DNA of 64,000 nucleotides from Gammaproteobacteria bacterium (GCA_016744995.1 JADGDG010000009.1:62001-126000), one strand, 5' to 3'. Positions 32,269 to 42,509 are shown, counted from the first letter of the stretch. Numbers and translations are program-made. Notes: generated by a model not told the origin, from the sequence alone.

Positions 32269-33705
32269 TCATGCCTTTGCTGTAAATTCTTTGAGGATCT
32301 GCAGACAAAGTTCAACATCTTCCAGATGTGTTCTATAGACGCCAACTGCCAGTCGGAGATAGTAGTTGTCTTCAATTGTCGTAGTAGAAATATATATCCT
32401 GCCGTCCTTGAGCAGGGCTTTTACCAATGCCCGGTTATATTCATTAACATCTCCCTCACTGGGTACATATCTAAACAAGACTACTGAGATATCGGGGAAC
32501 GGGCCTACTTCAAACCCCGGGATTTGCTGAATATGCTTATAAAAATAATGGGCCAGATAGACTTTTTCTGTTAATGCTGCTCTGAACGGTTTTAGCCCAA
32601 AAAGCTTTAAAGGCATCCACATCCTTAAACCACGAAAATGTTTAGACAGCTCCGGGGACAGGCTGGCAGGCTCAAGTTCTTCGTCCTGTAAGGCATCCTG
32701 CATATAATTGGCCTGGTAGCTATTGGCCGCTAAAATATGGCGTCTGTCTCTTACAATTACAGTGCCGCTGCCGTAAGGAAGAAATAAGCCCTTATGTGGA
32801 TCGATGACAAAAGAATTGCTCCTTTCTATTCCCTTTAGTTTGGCTGCAACTTCATCACATAGTATATAAAAACCACCATAAGCAGCATCTACATGAAACC
32901 AGACTTTGTTATGCTCACATACATCAGCTAGTGTATCCAGATCATCGATAGCACCCACTTCCGTGGTGCCAGCAGAAGCAACAAGCATAAATGGGAGCAA
33001 GCCTTTTTTTCGATCATCATCAATGATCGCAGGCAGTTGGGCTGTTTGCATATGATAAGCTTTATCAACGGGTATATAACGTATTTCAGCTTCGCGCATG
33101 CCTGCCACTGTAAGGGCTTTGAGTACTGAATGGTGGGTTTGGCTCGAAACGTATATCACCACTCGATGATAATCTTTTGCTTTTAGCTGATATGCCTCGC
33201 GAGCAGCAGTAATGGCAATCAGATGAGCAACAGAGCCGCCTGAAGTCAGGTTTCCCGCTGCAGTTTCTGGATAGCCCATTAAATCTGCAATCCATCGAAT
33301 TAATTGATTTTCCAGCCGGGCACTGCCGGGACTGGCAAAAAAATTACTCGCATATTTATTACTGACAGCAGCCAGAAAGTCTCCCAGTGCGGAAGGATAT
33401 AAACCTCCCCCTGGTATATAGCCGAAATGACGTGAGGAGGTAAGATCGATCCCTGGAGGAACGATGGATTTTTCTACCAGCTTTAATACTTCATCTATAT
33501 TTAATGGATTTTCTTCGATAGGGCTATCGAGCAGTCCTAAGCCATTATCAGAGCTGTCTTCATATGCTTTTCGAGTATTTCTTTTATGTATAAATGATTC
33601 TGCATAAGCATTGGTCTGAGTTTGCCAATACGTACGTGTATTGTCTTCAGGCTCCAATAGCCTGCTGTGTTTTTCCAGTTGTTGTATTTTGTCGAGTTCG
33701 TCCAT
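32269..33705 (-). CDS. PLP-dependent group II decarboxylase (aromatic amino-acid type)
   Basis: 478 residues of the AADC/glutamate-decarboxylase fold. His191 in SSQTHHSVLKA stacks on PLP, Asp273 is in VWFHVDAAYGGFY and the Schiff-base lysine is Lys305 in VIDPHKGLFLPYG. It would decarboxylate an aromatic or related L-amino acid to an amine. A slightly unusual long N-terminal lead (1-60) precedes the domain. The substrate cannot be told from these motifs. Confidence 0.88.
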   Translation of the reverse strand: MDELDKIQQLEKHSRLLEPEDNTRTYWQTQTNAYAESFIHKRNTRKAYEDSSDNGLGLLDSPIEENPLNIDEVLKLVEKSIVPPGIDLTSSRHFGYIPGGGLYPSALGDFLAAVSNKYASNFFASPGSARLENQLIRWIADLMGYPETAAGNLTSGGSVAHLIAITAAREAYQLKAKDYHRVVIYVSSQTHHSVLKALTVAGMREAEIRYIPVDKAYHMQTAQLPAIIDDDRKKGLLPFMLVASAGTTEVGAIDDLDTLADVCEHNKVWFHVDAAYGGFYILCDEVAAKLKGIERSNSFVIDPHKGLFLPYGSGTVIVRDRRHILAANSYQANYMQDALQDEELEPASLSPELSKHFRGLRMWMPLKLFGLKPFRAALTEKVYLAHYFYKHIQQIPGFEVGPFPDISVVLFRYVPSEGDVNEYNRALVKALLKDGRIYISTTTIEDNYYLRLAVGVYRTHLEDVELCLQILKEFTAKA

Positions 33706-33777
33706 AGAAATAGTCAGTAAATTAAATAATGAGTAAATGGTATGAGGTATGAAGCCTGGGCTGGTAAGAAATGCAGA

Positions 33778-35994
33778 CTAAGTTCTATCCTGAGCAAGCT
33801 CAGGCTCACTTTCGACGGGGTCGCACAGGGTTTCAACAGGTTCATCCCCCATGTCATCATTTACCTTCCAGGTCGCGGCATCCCCTGACATTTCATCCTT
33901 GATCAGGGGCATCATGCAATTGGTCAGCGCAAAAACTTCTGAGGTATAATAGACCAGCAAGGCTCCAACCAGACCCATATGCAGCGTGAATACCCCGGTC
34001 AGGGTGATCACACCGGGGATCATTGAGTTCAGATAATTAGCCTGCATATTCTTTTCAAATGCTTTGGAGATCTCAAACAAGGACTCAATTCTTGCCAGAT
34101 CACCATCCATCAGGATGATCTGAGCCGTGTCCGTTGCGACGGTAGAGGCTCCGCTCAAAGAGATAGAAACATTTGCTGCCTTTAAGGCGATGGCATCGTT
34201 GATTCCGTCACCAACATAACCCACAGTTTTACCATCTGTACGCAGTTTGGCGATCAGCTCGGCCTTTTGCGCGGGTAGTGTTTCAGCATAATAACTGTCA
34301 ACGCCTAGCTCGTGGGCAAGTCGGCGAGTGGGCTCTTCTTGATCCCCTGAGATAATTGATACTGCGATGCCTTCTGCCTTTAAGTATTCGATGATTCGTT
34401 TGGCCTCTGGCCGGACACAGGTATCCAGTCTCAACACCCCGGCGAGATGGTCATTAACTGCGACGTATACCAGTGAGCTGCCCGTGGCAAGGGCCTGATT
34501 TTGCACGGTGCTTAGTTTAGCTGGTAACTGAATGCCTCTTTGCTTCATAAATCGCAGGCTGCCGACCTGAATCAACTTCTCATCCAATGTCACCTGTATA
34601 CCATAGCCAACCTCGTAGGCAGCATCCTCGATGGTCGGCAACACCAGACCGCGCTGCTGAGCGGCGTTCAAAATGGCTTTGGCAATTGGGTGGCTCTGTC
34701 GATGCTCCGCAGCTGCAGCATAGGTGAGCAGGGTGTCTTCATCGTACCCAGCGAGCAGGTAGAGCTGACCAAGCCTGGGCTGTTCGACGGTCAGGGTGCC
34801 GGTCTTGTCAAAAACCACTGTATCCAATTGCTGCAGCGTTTCCAGCGAGCGGCCATCCTTGATCAAGATACCGTTCTTGGCCATGATGTGAAGAAAATTC
34901 AGGACACTGATAGGCCCGTATAACTTCATGTCGTAACCAAATCCAGACCAGAGAATGGCCAGGGCAGAGCTGGGACCAAGGAAAGGTAAAGTCAGACTGC
35001 TGACAAATAGCGTTGGTGCGATAAAACCGTCAGCAATCTTTTTGCCTCTCAATCTCAGAGTCTCTTTAAAGTCCTGGGTCTGCTCCAGGATGTGTCCGAT
35101 CTTCCCGGCATTGGTATCGGAGCCTGTATGCTCCGCCTGGATCAGTATGCGGCCGGACAGCACCAGTGTCGTGGCAAAAACTGTTGCTCCGTTTTCTTTT
35201 TCGACTGGCTGCGATTCACCCGTCAGGCTGTGTTGGTCGATAGTAGCAATTCCTTCCACCACAGTCCCATCAACCGGAATTACCTCACCGGCGTTGACCA
35301 CGACAAAATCATTCTTGCGAACGGCTTCCAACGGCATCTCAACTTCTGTGCCATCGACGAACACCCATATCGTATGCGGTTTCTGACTGAACTGATCGAT
35401 CAATTGTTGTTGTGAGTGTTCTTCGGTTCGTCTTAGCAGCTTCAGATCCAGCAGGGCAATGAAGCAGACGACTGTGGCGAGGAAGAAATACCCCGTGACC
35501 AGAAGGCTGATCTGGGAGACGACTTCCAGAAGCTCGGTCGTTATGCGGCCTTTTTTCAGGTTTCTGGATAGCTCTTGAAATACCGGCAGGTTGTTGATTA
35601 GGGTCAACGCGGCTGCTATGTGCAGCAACGGAGTGTAGAAAAAAGTCCCGGCTGCGGCAAGACCCACCAGACCAAAGGAAATATTGAGCCGTCTGTTAAG
35701 CTTTAGATCTGCGGCGTTGGCGCTATTCTTGCCTCGCTGTGCGGTTAGTTGCTGAAATTGCTTATCACGCTCCTGTGTCCCACCCATGGAGATCGCAAAC
35801 ACCTTTCGAATGGTAAGAAGCTTCTTTTTTGCGCCCTGGAACAAGTCCCGTGACCCTTGTGAATTGGGCACTGACTCAGCATTGAGACTACTTTGGGAGT
35901 AGCGTTTGCGCCTTAGAGTCCTGGACTTGCGGCCAAAGGCCAGACTGCTTCCGAGTGCTACAGCACTGCCTATCGCTAGAACAACATGAAGCAT
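33778..35994 (-). CDS. P1B-like P-type ATPase, second copy
   Basis: 738 residues with actuator motif SLTGESQPVEKENG near 252, VFDKTGTLT near 389, SHPIAKA near 431 and GDGINDAIALKAAN near 593. Like the gene at 19184 it lacks CPC in the helix before the P-domain (ILWSGFGYDMKLYGPISVLNF), so both belong to the same atypical group. The acidic C-terminal tail (about 40 residues, DEMSGDAATWKV onward) is extra. Base composition is clearly more GC-rich than the flanking genes, suggesting separate acquisition. Confidence 0.88.
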   Translation of the reverse strand: MLHVVLAIGSAVALGSSLAFGRKSRTLRRKRYSQSSLNAESVPNSQGSRDLFQGAKKKLLTIRKVFAISMGGTQERDKQFQQLTAQRGKNSANAADLKLNRRLNISFGLVGLAAAGTFFYTPLLHIAAALTLINNLPVFQELSRNLKKGRITTELLEVVSQISLLVTGYFFLATVVCFIALLDLKLLRRTEEHSQQQLIDQFSQKPHTIWVFVDGTEVEMPLEAVRKNDFVVVNAGEVIPVDGTVVEGIATIDQHSLTGESQPVEKENGATVFATTLVLSGRILIQAEHTGSDTNAGKIGHILEQTQDFKETLRLRGKKIADGFIAPTLFVSSLTLPFLGPSSALAILWSGFGYDMKLYGPISVLNFLHIMAKNGILIKDGRSLETLQQLDTVVFDKTGTLTVEQPRLGQLYLLAGYDEDTLLTYAAAAEHRQSHPIAKAILNAAQQRGLVLPTIEDAAYEVGYGIQVTLDEKLIQVGSLRFMKQRGIQLPAKLSTVQNQALATGSSLVYVAVNDHLAGVLRLDTCVRPEAKRIIEYLKAEGIAVSIISGDQEEPTRRLAHELGVDSYYAETLPAQKAELIAKLRTDGKTVGYVGDGINDAIALKAANVSISLSGASTVATDTAQIILMDGDLARIESLFEISKAFEKNMQANYLNSMIPGVITLTGVFTLHMGLVGALLVYYTSEVFALTNCMMPLIKDEMSGDAATWKVNDDMGDEPVETLCDPVESEPELAQDRT

Positions 35995-36168
35995 CGACGA
36001 ATTCCCTCAGGTTTCTGGTAACGCATGGTGGTAAATGAGTAGTTTTTATCTCGGTACTCTATTTTCTCGAGGCTTTATCGAGATAGGTGAGAATCTCCTC
36101 AATGCACGCTCTCTGGTATATACGTCATCGAGTATATAATGAGTATAAAAGTCCTACCCACAGATGTC

Positions 36169-36260
36169 AATAAGCTGCAACAATTCCCCCAGACTCTTTG
36201 AATTATCAGAAAACCTGGAGAGCAATTATAAGAAAAGCCTGTGATGGTATATAATTCCAG
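36169..36260 (+). pseudogene. Relic of a P-type ATPase C-terminus
   Basis: About 90 nt align closely with bases 21009-21100 inside the ATPase at 19184 (AATTATAAGAAAAGCCTG is identical). Here an extra C in CCCCC and a lost base near 36241 break the frame, and the sequence stops matching soon after. This is debris of a third ATPase gene, on the opposite strand to the ATPase at 33778. Confidence 0.7.
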
Positions 36261-36291
36261 CACTTAAAGTAAATAATAAATTGACTGTGAA

Positions 36292-37233
36292 ATGAACCTG
36301 CTTGAAAACAAAATTCCTTATTTAGAAAACCACTATCCGGTATTAAAAAAACTGGAGCATTCTGATCGTGAAGTTATCTCCTGGTATGCGGAAAAATATA
36401 ATCTGTTTTCCTGCGAATTCAGCTTCCCCAGTCTGTATTTATGGGATGATATTTACCATTATAAGTTATCATTTTTTAATGACTGCTTAATCGTGTTTGA
36501 TACCCGAAGTGATTATATTTTAATGCCCATGGGTAAGGATATTAGCCTGTCGGATCTTTTAACCTTATCGACAAGACTGAAGCAGGATGGCTACAGCGGC
36601 AATATTGCAAATGTCCCGCCAGAGTTCATTGAAAGATATCCTGAACTTAGTCACTCTTATGATATTGAAAATGAAAGGGAGCTAGCCGAGTACATTTATT
36701 CTACAGAAAAGTTATGTGCGCTCAGAGGGAAAAAATTACGCAAGAAAAAAAATCATATTGGCCAGTTTTTACGAAAGTATCCTGATTATCAAGTCAGGTC
36801 AATGGACTCAACTGCTGTTCGCAAGGATTGCCTGACGATGATCGAAAGTATGGCAGAAAATCAGACCGTTAGTGACAGCATTCGTGAAGAAGCTATTGTT
36901 ATAAGAAAAGGTTTCGGATCCTTTGACAATATTCCTCTTGAAGGGATTGCTATTTACATTAAAAATGACGCAGAGAGTAAACTGGTTTGTTTTTCAGTTT
37001 ATTCTCGCCTAAACAAGGATGTCTTTACAATTCACTTTGAAAAAATAAATTACAGCTATCACGGAGCCGCCCAGATCATTAACTGGGAAACCGCTAAAGT
37101 ATTAAAAGATAAATGCAGATACATCAATAGAGAGCAGGATTTGGGGCTCCCGGGCTTAAGGCAGGCTAAACTCTCCTATGAACCTGAGTTGATTTATCCT
37201 GCTAATTTTTTACGCTTTACTTTAAAGGTTTAG
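36292..37233 (+). CDS. DUF2156 (LPG synthetase C-terminal-like) protein
   Basis: 313 residues. SFPSLYLWDDIYHYKLSFF, the LRGKKLRKKKNHIGQFLRKYPDY segment near 142 and GLPGLRQAKLSYEPELIYP near the end are the signature of the DUF2156 GNAT-like domain also found at the C-terminus of lysylphosphatidylglycerol synthase. Stand-alone members are thought to be acyl- or aminoacyl-transferases. There are no membrane helices. The P-ATPase relic lies directly upstream. Confidence 0.85.
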   Translation: MNLLENKIPYLENHYPVLKKLEHSDREVISWYAEKYNLFSCEFSFPSLYLWDDIYHYKLSFFNDCLIVFDTRSDYILMPMGKDISLSDLLTLSTRLKQDGYSGNIANVPPEFIERYPELSHSYDIENERELAEYIYSTEKLCALRGKKLRKKKNHIGQFLRKYPDYQVRSMDSTAVRKDCLTMIESMAENQTVSDSIREEAIVIRKGFGSFDNIPLEGIAIYIKNDAESKLVCFSVYSRLNKDVFTIHFEKINYSYHGAAQIINWETAKVLKDKCRYINREQDLGLPGLRQAKLSYEPELIYPANFLRFTLKV

Positions 37234-37285
37234 CCCCTGATATTGCGTAGATTTTTATGCCCGGCTGATTGTTCCGGAATAAGTA

Positions 37286-37654
37286 CTATTTTGCTATGCC
37301 GAGTTTAGGCGTTTTTTGCGGCTCTGCACATAAATTCAAATCACCAAGTCGGTTCTGATCATTCATATAAGGCTCTGCTCTTATACAACCTGTTGATAAT
37401 GATTGTAATGTTTTATAACACCAGATAGGTAAGCCGGGGTGTAAGCGATAATGAATCCATAAACCGCTGCGTCTATCCAGAAGCAATTTATTTTCCCGTA
37501 GCACAGCCAGGTGTCGGGACACCTTAGGCTGAACCATTTCCAGAATATCAGTTAAATGGCAAACGCATAACTCCTCCTTCTCAAGTAGTAACATAAGAAT
37601 GCGTAAACGGGTTGGATCTGCCAGTGTTCGGGTAAAGGATTCAGGTGTAATCAT
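37286..37654 (-). CDS. ArsR family repressor, second copy
   Basis: 122 residues, paralogue of the 9559 protein: ADPTRLRILMLLL, ELCVCHLTD (metalloid-sensing ELCVC), QPKVSRHLAVLRENKLLLDRR in outline and GLWIHYRLHPGLPIW. It is divergent from a class V aminotransferase gene, with a candidate dyad between them. It may control that gene or the selenium/arsenic genes elsewhere in the window. Confidence 0.9.
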   Translation of the reverse strand: MITPESFTRTLADPTRLRILMLLLEKEELCVCHLTDILEMVQPKVSRHLAVLRENKLLLDRRSGLWIHYRLHPGLPIWCYKTLQSLSTGCIRAEPYMNDQNRLGDLNLCAEPQKTPKLGIAK

Positions 37655-37686
37655 GTGTAGTATCTTGGCCTATAGGGAAAATAGTT

Positions 37687-37709
37687 AATATATGTTAAGA
37701 ATATACATT
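37687..37709. promoter_or_regulatory. Candidate ArsR operator
   Basis: AATATATGTTAAGAATATACATT, an imperfect dyad 33 nt upstream of the arsR start. It shares its first ten bases with the site at 1917. Weakly supported because of AT content. Confidence 0.3.
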
Positions 37710-37866
37710 AAATTTGATTTTTTCACAGCACTAAAAAGCTATTCAAGCAGATATTTTATTAACAGCTGATTTAAATCAAATCATCTGCTGCCGCATGATG
37801 CTGTATTGCGTCCTTAGTCTATAATATCATTTTAAATAGAATTTTAAACTAACCGGCGGAGCAATT

Positions 37867-39228
37867 ATGAAAAATTCTAAAAACAAGCGAGCTGACCTTG
37901 AAAAAGGTCAAAGTGATTTTACTCAACTTCCCACTGAGTTTGTTTATCTGAATAATGGCACAGAAGGCTCCATGCCGGGCAGTGTTATCAAGACTCTTAA
38001 CAAAAATCTGAAGAAGTGGGCAAGTGATCCCACCACTTCTTATGAAACCGATCCGGTGCTGGGGAAACGGCAGAAGAAAAACAGGCATTCAATGGCGCGG
38101 TTTCTGGGGGTGAAGCTGAATAACATATGTCTGACCGATAATACCACCATGGGCCTGAGTATGGTCATGATGGGCCTGAACTTTAAAGCTGAAGACAAGC
38201 TGATCATCACCAATCATGAACATCCGTCTATCACCTCGCCAACGTGGATTTTAAAGCAAAAGCTGGGAATTCAGGTTGAGGTCAGAGATTTTCCGCAGCC
38301 AGCTGAGCTTCGCCAGATGAATGCCGGGCAATTGATCGATTATTTGTTTCCAGACACCCCTGAATTACGCAATGCCACCGCATTGTGCATTTCCCATACC
38401 TATAATACCACCGGTGTTCGCCTGCCTCTCGATAAAATAAAAAAGAGGGCCGACAAGCTTAATATTCGCTATCTGATCGTGGATGGTGCTCAGGGCCTGG
38501 GCATGGTTGATATGAACAAGGCAGAAAACCGGGTAGATAACTGCGATTTTTATGCTGCTCCCACCCATAAATGGATGAATGGACCACCAGGGACTGGTGT
38601 GCTTTATATAAAAAATCAACAGCTGTGCCCGCCTGAGTTTTATCCACCACTGAGCCAGAAAATGGGTGCCTATATGAGTGGCGATGCAGCCCATGCATGC
38701 CTCCCCATGGTTGAAGCCCTTACAGTCAGAGGCTGCAGTATGATCCCTGCTAATGTCGCCCTGATTAAACTATTGAAGTTTTTCGACAAGATAGGGGGAC
38801 AGGCAAAGGTAGAGCAGCATATATTAGGTTTGTCCTGCACAGTAAGGGATTTTATTGCATCAAAATCTCCAGACAGCCTGATTTCACCAGCTGATAATAA
38901 GCTGCAATCCGGCCTGGTCTCTTTTTATCCCTTTAACTGGGAGGATCCGAAAAAGTGCTTTAAAGATAAGGATGAAGTGATTGCTGTGGTTGATAAGCTA
39001 TTGGAAGAAGGGGTGCAGGTACGCTATGTCCCTTTTCCAACTGTGGATCTTTCTGATGAATGCAAACTTCAGGGACATGAATCGGATTTGATCAGGGACT
39101 GTTCAGGAGAGCCGATAGAGCAGACCTATGCCATAAGGGTTTCAACAGGTTATTTTAATACCCCGGAGGATGTTAAGCTATTTATGAAAACCCTGAAAAA
39201 AGTATTAACCGGTCTCAGCAGTGCATAA
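37867..39228 (+). CDS. Class V aminotransferase-fold PLP enzyme (isopenicillin N epimerase-like)
   Basis: 453 residues. PTEFVYLNNGTEGSMP opens the fold, NHEHPSITSP near 116, LIVDGAQGLGMVD near 203 and PTHKWMNGPPGTGVLYI with PLP-binding Lys235. The group includes isopenicillin N epimerase, cysteine desulfurase-like and C-S lyase enzymes. A shorter relative is at 50290. No SufE or Cys-loop residue is evident, so it is not a confident desulfurase. SD GGCGGAG precedes the ATG; the ArsR gene is divergent and a CAX antiporter follows. Confidence 0.85.
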   Translation: MKNSKNKRADLEKGQSDFTQLPTEFVYLNNGTEGSMPGSVIKTLNKNLKKWASDPTTSYETDPVLGKRQKKNRHSMARFLGVKLNNICLTDNTTMGLSMVMMGLNFKAEDKLIITNHEHPSITSPTWILKQKLGIQVEVRDFPQPAELRQMNAGQLIDYLFPDTPELRNATALCISHTYNTTGVRLPLDKIKKRADKLNIRYLIVDGAQGLGMVDMNKAENRVDNCDFYAAPTHKWMNGPPGTGVLYIKNQQLCPPEFYPPLSQKMGAYMSGDAAHACLPMVEALTVRGCSMIPANVALIKLLKFFDKIGGQAKVEQHILGLSCTVRDFIASKSPDSLISPADNKLQSGLVSFYPFNWEDPKKCFKDKDEVIAVVDKLLEEGVQVRYVPFPTVDLSDECKLQGHESDLIRDCSGEPIEQTYAIRVSTGYFNTPEDVKLFMKTLKKVLTGLSSA

Positions 39229-39286
39229 CTGCTGCTGGTTCAGGGGCTTGTTAATTAACCATAGAAGAATGTCATAGAGGAATGTC

Positions 39287-40348
39287 ATGAAGCTGAATCT
39301 TCTTTTATTTTTCATCCCAGCGGCATGGTGTCTTGACTGGCTTGAAGCAGATCCAACTCTTATTTTTGTGTGCTCAGGTCTGGCCATTGTGCCGTTGGCT
39401 GGTTTGTTGGGTAAAGCAACAGAGAGTATTGCCGTTTTTACCGGCCCAACCCTGGGCGGTTTGCTTGCTGCCACTATGGGCAACGCGCCTGAACTGATTA
39501 TTTCACTATTTGCGCTAAAAGCGGGTCTGCACGATGTGGTCAAGGCAGCCATTACCGGATCAATCATTGGAAATCTGCTGCTTGGGGTGGGGCTTGCGAT
39601 ATTTTTAGGTGGCCTGGGCAGAGAAAAACTGAAATTTAACCGAACCTCAACCGGGATGAGTTCAGGACTCTTGATGCTTGCCAGCGTCGGACTAATAGTG
39701 CCGGCCATTTCCTATTTTACCAGCGAACAGAAAACAGAACTCAGTACTGAAATTGCGGTTGTACTGTTTGTGGCATATCTGTTGAGTCTTGTGTTTACCC
39801 TGAAAACTCATAAGCATTTATTTCTGGCTGAAGCTGCAAAGCCTGCTGATAAACACATAGCGAAGGCAGTAGAAGAAAAGCTGTGGGGGAAAAAACAGGC
39901 TATTGGAATTTTAGTGGTCGTCTCAGTCGGCATTGCATTTATGAGTGAAACCCTGACCGGGGCTATTGAACCTGCTGCCGAAAGTCTTCACTTCACGCCG
40001 ATCTTTGCGGGGGTGATTTTTCTGGCTTTTTTCGGCAATGCTTCAGATCTGATAAATGCAGTGAGATTTGCCAGAAAAGATCAAATGGAACTGTCTATGG
40101 GGATTGCTGTTGGCGCCAGCACACAATTAGTGATGTTTGTCGTTCCCGTGCTGGTTTTCACCAGTTATTTTGTGGGTCCTAAACCTCTGGATTTACTCTT
40201 TGTTCCATTTGAAGTTGCCGCTATTGTGATTGCTGTGCTGATCAACAGGAGCTTGACCACTGATGGAGAATCACACTGGATGGAGGGCGTAATGTTACTT
40301 GGGGTCTATCTGATATTAGCCATTGGGTTCTTCTTTCTTCCAGTCTGA
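39287..40348 (+). CDS. Ca2+/H+ antiporter (CaCA/CAX family)
   Basis: 353 residues, about ten membrane helices in two inverted halves. The alpha repeats carry the conserved GNAPELIISLFALKAG (near 65) and GNASDLINAVRFARKDQ (near 249) motifs with ion-binding acidic and Asn residues. It exports Ca2+ in exchange for protons. It follows the aminotransferase gene by 58 nt and may share its transcript. Confidence 0.9.
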   Translation: MKLNLLLFFIPAAWCLDWLEADPTLIFVCSGLAIVPLAGLLGKATESIAVFTGPTLGGLLAATMGNAPELIISLFALKAGLHDVVKAAITGSIIGNLLLGVGLAIFLGGLGREKLKFNRTSTGMSSGLLMLASVGLIVPAISYFTSEQKTELSTEIAVVLFVAYLLSLVFTLKTHKHLFLAEAAKPADKHIAKAVEEKLWGKKQAIGILVVVSVGIAFMSETLTGAIEPAAESLHFTPIFAGVIFLAFFGNASDLINAVRFARKDQMELSMGIAVGASTQLVMFVVPVLVFTSYFVGPKPLDLLFVPFEVAAIVIAVLINRSLTTDGESHWMEGVMLLGVYLILAIGFFFLPV

Positions 40349-40507
40349 AGCAGCCAGAGACCCATATTTTGGCGTACACGGACTAATCATCAGGCAGACT
40401 AAAGCCATCAGGAGGATTTTTTTCATGTAGTTATTGCATAAATTTTATCGATGTATTGTGCATTCTGGTAGAATACTGCTTCCACAATTTATAGAGCAAT
40501 AAAAACA

Positions 40508-41479
40508 ATGGTCAGTTTCAAAAAAGACAACATTGGTTCAGATTCAAAACAGTTCATAAAACAGGATATGTATTCCCGATTAAAGCGGGGACTCAGCAAA
40601 ACCCGTGACATTCTGAATACCGATGTCATGGAACTGATACAGGGTCAACAGGAAATCAATGAGGATCTGCTGGAACAGTTTGAAGATCAGTTAATGATGG
40701 CAGATGTGGGTGTAGAGGCTACTCAGTATATCAGCGCCCACTTGTCTGAAGCTCTGCATGATAAAAAGCTCAATAGCAGTGAAGACATGTACCACGCCCT
40801 GCAATCTTCTATGAATGGCATTCTGGAAAAAAGTGAACAGCCTTTAAATGTCAATCGTGAAAAAAAGCCTTTTGTTATTTTAATGGTCGGCATCAACGGT
40901 GCAGGTAAAACCACGACTATTGGTAAACTGGCCCAGCAATTCAAGGATAGCGGGCTAAACGTCATGATGGCGGCTGGCGACACCTTCCGCGCCGCAGCTG
41001 TAGAACAATTGCAGGAATGGGGAAGACGCCTTGATATTCCGGTCGTCAGCCAGAGCAAGGGAGCAGATGCTGCTTCTGTCATCTATGACGCACTACAGTC
41101 CGCTCAATCACGTCAGGTTGATGTGTTAATAGCTGATACAGCGGGCCGCCTGCACACCCAGAAGAATCTGATGAATGAACTGGAAAAAATCAAACGAGTC
41201 ATCGCCAAACTTGACCCGACTGCGCCACATGAAACCATGCTGGTGCTGGATGCAGGAACTGGCCAAAATGCACTGGTACAGGCCAGGCATTTTAATGAAG
41301 CTATAGGTGTCAGTGGTATCACCCTGACCAAGCTTGACGGCACCGCCAAAGGCGGTATTGTCTTTAGCATCGCACAGCAGATGAAACTACCAATCCGTTA
41401 CATCGGTGTAGGAGAGGCCGCTCAGGACTTACGGGTATTCGACTCAATGGAGTTCATAAAAGCACTATTATCCCATTGA
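40508..41479 (+). CDS. ftsY: Signal recognition particle receptor FtsY
   Basis: 323 residues: a helical N domain (to about 105) and a GTPase G domain with [14 protein letters not shown] (P-loop), [21 protein letters not shown] and [10 protein letters not shown]. FtsY docks SRP-ribosome complexes at the membrane. It lacks the long acidic A domain of enterobacterial FtsY. It stands alone here, not with ftsE/ftsX or rsmD, so either local order differs or a second ftsY exists elsewhere. Confidence 0.95.
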   Translation: MVSFKKDNIGSDSKQFIKQDMYSRLKRGLSKTRDILNTDVMELIQGQQEINEDLLEQFEDQLMMADVGVEATQYISAHLSEALHDKKLNSSEDMYHALQSSMNGILEKSEQPLNVNREKKPFVILMVGINGAGKTTTIGKLAQQFKDSGLNVMMAAGDTFRAAAVEQLQEWGRRLDIPVVSQSKGADAASVIYDALQSAQSRQVDVLIADTAGRLHTQKNLMNELEKIKRVIAKLDPTAPHETMLVLDAGTGQNALVQARHFNEAIGVSGITLTKLDGTAKGGIVFSIAQQMKLPIRYIGVGEAAQDLRVFDSMEFIKALLSH

Positions 41480-41591
41480 GGATAAAATTATTCCTGATAA
41501 CAACAACTCAACAGCCTCATAAATGGCTTAACTCCGCAATCTGACCTGTTTGCAAGCACAAGTTTATTATTTGAAACAAAGGAGTCTGGCG

Positions 41592-42230
41592 ATGGAATAT
41601 TTTGTCCACATTGCAAATATTTTGTACCTTTTTTCCTATAGCATGCGAGATATACTCTGGCTGCGTATTTTAACTATTGCCGCAGCATGTTTTATGCTTC
41701 CATATTTTTACTTTCAGCCAGATCCACTTTACCCACCAATATTTTGGAATTTGATTTTCATGATACTCAATATTTTCTGGATTGTTCGATTATTGCTTGA
41801 GCGCAGACCGGTAAAATTGAGTGAAGATGAACAACAACTCTGCCAAATTGCTTTTCGCACTTTAACGCCTCGTGAAATGAAAAAAATTCTTAAGCTTTCC
41901 AGTTGGGGAGATGCCGCTCCAGGTGAATGTTTTGTCTCCAGGGATGAACCACTTGAAAAGCTAATATTGATCTATTCAGGTAAGGCCGACGTCGAATTAG
42001 ATGGTAAGAAAGTAAGTGAACTGCATGCAGGACAGTTTATTGGAGAGCTAAGTTACTTTACTGATGAAGTCGCAGCCGCTAATGTTGTAGCAACTGAAGC
42101 AATTCGCTATGTATCCTGGCCGAAAGATCGTTTAAAAAATTACCTTGATAAAGATTCTGACCTTCGTGCAGCATTTCAAATTGTTTTAGGGTCAGTTTTA
42201 GCAAAACGACTTAAAGATAGCTGGATATGA
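41592..42230 (+). CDS. Popeye-like cyclic-nucleotide-binding membrane protein
   Basis: 212 residues. Three N-terminal helices (about 4-75, HIANILYLFSYSMRDILWLR onward) precede a cNMP-binding-type beta-roll (about 100-205) with ELHAGQFIGELSYFTDEVAA, which resembles the phosphate-binding cassette but lacks the usual Arg. This is the Popeye-domain arrangement. GGAG before ATG 41592 sets the start. It may sense a nucleotide at the membrane; the ligand is unknown. Confidence 0.75.
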   Translation: MEYFVHIANILYLFSYSMRDILWLRILTIAAACFMLPYFYFQPDPLYPPIFWNLIFMILNIFWIVRLLLERRPVKLSEDEQQLCQIAFRTLTPREMKKILKLSSWGDAAPGECFVSRDEPLEKLILIYSGKADVELDGKKVSELHAGQFIGELSYFTDEVAAANVVATEAIRYVSWPKDRLKNYLDKDSDLRAAFQIVLGSVLAKRLKDSWI

Positions 42231-42252
42231 ATTGTAATTTAAATTCCATAAG

Positions 42253-42294
42253 AGCAGGCTGCGCTTTAGTACCCCCCTAAACCTGCTGTTTTTA
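42253..42294 (+). terminator. Rho-independent terminator
   Basis: AGCAGG pairs with CCTGCT, and TTTAG with CTAAA, around a short loop, followed by GTTTTTAT. It lies 23 nt after the Popeye-like gene. Confidence 0.65.
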
Positions 42295-42509
42295 TAATAT
42301 TTATCACAAAAAACAAGCTGCAAACCATTGATTTTGTATTTTAGAAGTAGTTTTAATTGAATATATTCGAATCAAAGGTTATAACAAGACTATATATTAG
42401 CTACTAATCCAGAGCAAATCAGCCGTGATGTTTTCCCCCTGGAATATGATACCTGTCTTTTAATTATTAAGAGATGATTGTTAAGAGACGACTACTGAGA
42501 GACTTAGCC

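Noticed and set aside
40316..40426. 36-codon minus-strand frame beginning MKKILLMALVCLMISPC
   Set aside because: Looks like a signal peptide but has no SD, overlaps the 3' end of the antiporter gene and stops at once; probably chance or a remnant.
42355..42372. GAATATATTC core near the DUF2760 gene, also present at 5213
   Set aside because: Flanks are not palindromic here and the core is AT-rich, so a shared operator is not supported.
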